DNA from: a virus
Virus record (IMG/VR): IMGVR_UViG_3300009505_000075
Location: 1 to 22,196 of that record
DNA: 22,196 nt
Strand: one strand, 5' to 3'
Positions 20,401-22,196 of the stretch are shown piece by piece. The position numbers and the translations under genes are program-made. The notes beneath the pieces were generated by a model. It saw only the letters and a program-made list of their open reading frames with translations, ran no database searches and was not told the DNA's origin. The stretch's first letter is position 1. Each line of letters starts with the position of its first letter.

Positions 20401-21859
20401 TCTTGTTAGCACGAGAAAACGTCTGACGCATAACATCAGTTACCGCAGCACGTTGGTTAACAGATAAAGACTTATCTAAGTCATTTACAAAGTTAGTAAT
20501 GTAGGCCTGTTGCTTACCTGTAAGCTCATACCGCTCATAAGACAACATAGCAAGTCTGTCCTGAAGAAACTCAAGGTCAGGTGCTTGTAAGTGTTTATAA
20601 GGGCCAGCATTATAGTCAGTACCATCAGAGCTAAAAGCAGAACCATTACGGTCTGTTTTAAAGTAACGCCTAGAGCCTTGTTTCTGAGCCAGAGAGTTAC
20701 CCTTGTAGTCTACGAGAGACAAGGCTTGAGCGTTCTCCGCTGCATCAGCTTTAAAGAAATCTTTCAGAGCTTCAGTGTTAGCTTTAGAAGCAAGAAGTTC
20801 ATCAGGAGTATTAAAGCGAAGCGTAGTGTTAGAAACGTTATTAGCTGTAGGACGCTTAACAGTTGTGTTAGCACGGCGCATAAGGCCACGAATACTTAGA
20901 GCCTTACCTTCAGGAGAAACAAACTCACTAGCCTTCAATAGACCACGTTGGAATAGGGAAGCTTGACGCTCACCACCAAGCATTTTAGACTGTACGTCTG
21001 TGTGCTGTCGGCGTAGCCAATCACTAAAAGTTTTAATCTTAGAAGGTGTACCTGTCAAGTCTGCACTATGCATCTTCTTCAGGTTACGGGTCTTAATATT
21101 CTTAGATTTTAGTTGTTGAAGGTCGTCTTTAGACTTCACTACAGGGACCATAGTAGAACGACAGTTCCAGTGTAGAGGGGGTTGAAAACGTCTGTCATCA
21201 ACTTTATACACTTGTCCATTGTGGTGAGTACAGATAGGGCTTGTTCTACCATCGAGGATAGCAGTAAACATATAGCCATCTAAGACTTCTTCGTTAGCTT
21301 TCATCACTTGATTCATCGCATCAGATTGCGTTGTAGTGATAGATGTTCTTGTTAGTGTTCTAGCTTGATGTTCTGTTATCTTGGTTGTCTTCAAGACATC
21401 TTGGATAATCTCATCTTGGGTTAAACCCTTAGCTAAGCCACCTTTGACTTTAGATTGTATACGTACAAGTTCACCAGAACCGATGTTCTTCATGTTACCT
21501 TTAAGTGTACGAGTACCTTTAATCTGTGGGCCAGTTATTTCTGCCAATAGAGCGTTTGTCTTTGGCTTTTGTGTTCTATAGAACTTCTTGATTTCTGTGT
21601 CAAGATTGTTCTTATGAAAGACCTTCTGTGAGTTGGAGAACTCAGACAGACTCTTCGTATTATGAGACTGGAGTTCTTTCGTGAAGCGAGTTACTTCAGG
21701 TTTCACATCAGCTCGAATATCCCCTTTCAGGAGGTCTCTTAAGTTATTTCGGTGTTTCTTAAGAATGGTACGATTACCTTTTTGTACACCATTCTCGTAT
21801 AGACGGACGTCACCAGCATGGTCAACAATCCTGTCAAATATCTTTTCATTGATAGACAT
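17408..21859 (-). CDS. Fusion of Mu F-like minor head protein and virion-type single-subunit RNA polymerase
   Basis: The start at ATG 21859-21857 follows GGAGAGACTA; an ATG four codons upstream overlaps that site. The product has 1483 residues. Residues ~1-245 form a Mu F/SPP1 gp7-type head morphogenesis domain: TLTRTSITTTQSDAMNQV, LDGRTSPIC with C210, and PPLHWNCRST with H230 and C233. The middle (~250-850) is long, basic and unrecognised. The C-terminal part carries the signature motifs of single-subunit RNA polymerases: IDFRGRVY with R923, motif A NDASSSGAQIIALSTRD with D1072, motif B K-x3-M-x3-YG with K1140 and Y1148, and motif C IHDAFFTN with H1396-D1397. The Y-to-D spacing (249) is longer than in T7 RNAP (~173). 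Lying next to the portal gene, it should be packaged in few copies, so I infer an injected, N4-like virion polymerase. Confidence 0.9.
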   Translation of the reverse strand: MSINEKIFDRIVDHAGDVRLYENGVQKGNRTILKKHRNNLRDLLKGDIRADVKPEVTRFTKELQSHNTKSLSEFSNSQKVFHKNNLDTEIKKFYRTQKPKTNALLAEITGPQIKGTRTLKGNMKNIGSGELVRIQSKVKGGLAKGLTQDEIIQDVLKTTKITEHQARTLTRTSITTTQSDAMNQVMKANEEVLDGYMFTAILDGRTSPICTHHNGQVYKVDDRRFQPPLHWNCRSTMVPVVKSKDDLQQLKSKNIKTRNLKKMHSADLTGTPSKIKTFSDWLRRQHTDVQSKMLGGERQASLFQRGLLKASEFVSPEGKALSIRGLMRRANTTVKRPTANNVSNTTLRFNTPDELLASKANTEALKDFFKADAAENAQALSLVDYKGNSLAQKQGSRRYFKTDRNGSAFSSDGTDYNAGPYKHLQAPDLEFLQDRLAMLSYERYELTGKQQAYITNFVNDLDKSLSVNQRAAVTDVMRQTFSRANKTGEPWGQPVSVFRKFMLNAVQDNGTSLFNRSVDRGKMFGPLGARLKDDPDVFIFNKRYSISEIVDSQIADNRYIETWRGKAGAKLARRAFYNRTAPISAYTQPIISRYPSLKNAKQALLNKIPGYTQWKSVNKLLEAKGPTDSWITRQIAKLRGNAREILDGEFLFARDRKKAIATLNDKSTKALAKSMEAIAAADGADYDMLAIKIGQIFDEELGNLNPFRSKTLKEFHKDGAKIITSLEKQKLIRTSVFRDSGTTSPIDLATGRPSADKSLRGTSVFKQIEIVDGSLRQLQIANAKSRAARRFGVYNNRDKVYARAGQKEYFDARGRKTNMPVVSEKVYADYDAKQIDRDIANMLNHANSVKYSVDNDFFDFAEEVIYFKAKRTGDSKLLEQNEWKKLFIDARGNDGRGVLATAKFHRQRNQAFQVDASIDFRGRVYHRGLLTPTKGETVRPFLNTSRAVSVNPDVLEELQTQIGAATGNAIDVLTVKGRLKAFKDIEQDLLELGSYMLDKKTQRAGQVRKFIAKTHQMGLDDEHIGKVSRLALEYTRIYRHMDGKMYTDKTKWSPADIKKLAGYKTRMMIENDASSSGAQIIALSTRDKAAANLSNVIQTPEKQRLYDEIAKLTVNDPEFLAIPELQDLDLDWSDLMKAAKNQNMVTFYGAGDATKSANVANAFAKVLAKKGKVTISSKEVDKFKKAIDAKISFEMDRKNWTRIDELRDIKRDVVLSSKQGKPITESLHDIAKSEFKDGIKSSEDMHTFLYKLRDETGDLVGTRVFEKISKIMSGHLEEQVPVTGKFIKFWKDVAKDYVRESESVDIPWVTFDGKTMMQRYRVKEQVRIDFTDPITGQKVYNIYEAPSRNGKLMSEQSIQDSAIGLGVNGNHSNDAVLVRRFHLWGRKNNVDTGTIHDAFFTNLGDAVNAKWALRQLYADALKSGTIDKTLKAMRESGMSRETYRKYLQRAKDDGLLQSGPDALTYDEILAPIESGNDWYGIGP

Positions 21860-21918
21860 TAGTCTCTCCATTACTATAATTCGTGGATAGGCAGTTTATA
21901 GACTTACCTAGGTCTTAT

Positions 21919-21994
21919 TGGTGCTGCAACGAGGGTTCGAACCCCGGACCTATTGATTACAAATCAATTGCTCTACCAGCTGAGCTATTGCAGC
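21919..21994 (-). tRNA. tRNA-Thr (anticodon UGU)
   Basis: A complete 76-nt cloverleaf is present: acceptor GCTGCAA/TTGCAGC, D stem GCTC/GAGC, anticodon stem ATTGA/TCAAT around loop TTTGTAA (anticodon TGT), T arm CGGGG-TTCGAAC-CCTCG, discriminator A and an encoded CCA end. It would read ACA codons. It lies between the portal and the minor head/polymerase gene in the same orientation and must be cut out of the head-gene transcript. All stems pair, so it appears functional. Confidence 0.96.
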
Positions 21995-22000
21995 TTAAAC

Positions 22001-22196
22001 TTACTCTTCGTCTAACGAGATGTCCTCATCAGGAGTCTGGTTAGTTAAAGGGTCTGTTTGTATTGCTTGTACCGCTTCTTCATCATTGTAGTCTGCTGGT
22101 AAGAAGTCATTGTACTTAGCAGTAGACACAAAAGTATCACGAGAAATAATACCTGACTGGTACCACTCTGAAATGAGACGCATAGAACCTTCACCA
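22001..22196 (-). CDS. Portal protein, C-terminal fragment
   Basis: The frame enters from the right edge (reading GEGSMRLISEWYQSG) and ends EDISLDEE before TAA. About 64 residues are visible. The segment SEWYQSGIISRDTF, followed by a D-E-E-A region and an acidic disordered tail, matches the C-terminal end of phage portal proteins, where a 'W..G.IS..T' helix precedes an acidic tail. The position just before the Mu F-like gene supports this. The start and catalytically uninformative body lie outside the window, so the call depends on context. Confidence 0.65.
   Translation of the reverse strand, partial: GEGSMRLISEWYQSGIISRDTFVSTAKYNDFLPADYNDEEAVQAIQTDPLTNQTPDEDISLDEE

Noticed and set aside
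1-22196. CRISPR arrays, insertion sequences, integrase or attachment sites
   Set aside because: No regularly spaced repeats, transposase, integrase or repressor gene were seen; the tRNA is complete and in the operon orientation, so it gives no sign of being an attachment-site remnant.

Overview
The window is a 22.2-kb piece of a tailed double-stranded DNA phage genome. Every gene I can support is on the minus strand, so transcription runs from high to low coordinates. HK97-type head genes, a tail tube, G/GT-type tail chaperones and a 1245-residue tape measure point to a siphovirus. A T7-type RNA polymerase is also present; as far as I know Xp10 of Xanthomonas is the classic precedent for that combination. 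Sec signal peptides ending in AxA-type sites and a SleB-family lysin suggest a Gram-negative host, and the gene style recalls phages of marine alphaproteobacteria. The host assignment is inference only.

Layout in order of transcription. (1) Head module, 22196 to 14240: portal C-terminus, tRNA-Thr(UGU), a giant fusion protein, scaffold, major capsid protein, DnaT-like adaptor, head closure and tail terminator. (2) Tail module, 14238 to 8630: tail tube, a small helical protein, tail chaperone G with a programmed -1 frameshift to GT, an HK97 gp10-like protein and the tape measure, ending in a strong terminator. No distal tail genes follow. (3) Small-gene and lysis region, 8555 to 3718: two small membrane proteins (holin candidates), a possible ADP-ribosyltransferase-like protein, a PD-(D/E)XK nuclease-like protein, an 18-codon gene overlapping both neighbours, a SleB-type lysin, then six small exported proteins with exactly two cysteines each, and small unknown genes. 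(4) Early/replication region, 3696 to 1: T7-like RNA polymerase (735 aa, short N-terminus), a 62-aa protein, a ssDNA-binding protein with an acidic tail ending in Phe, an HNH endonuclease without a normal start, a terminator and a partial gene.

The most striking feature is the 1483-aa protein at 17408-21859. Its N-terminus is a Mu F/SPP1 gp7-type minor head domain. Its C-terminal half carries all four signature motifs of single-subunit RNA polymerases (DFRGR, DASSSG, K-x3-M-x3-YG and HDAF). It therefore looks like a virion-packaged RNA polymerase, analogous to the N4 virion RNAP but fused to a head morphogenesis protein. The phage would then own two single-subunit polymerases: one delivered with the capsid and one made after infection. 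Three intergenic elements with an inverted repeat directly in front of TCTATAAT, lacking any -35 box, are candidate promoters for one of them, and a fourth related hairpin lies just upstream of the T7-like polymerase gene. This working model is inference; the motifs, repeats and gene order are read directly from the sequence.
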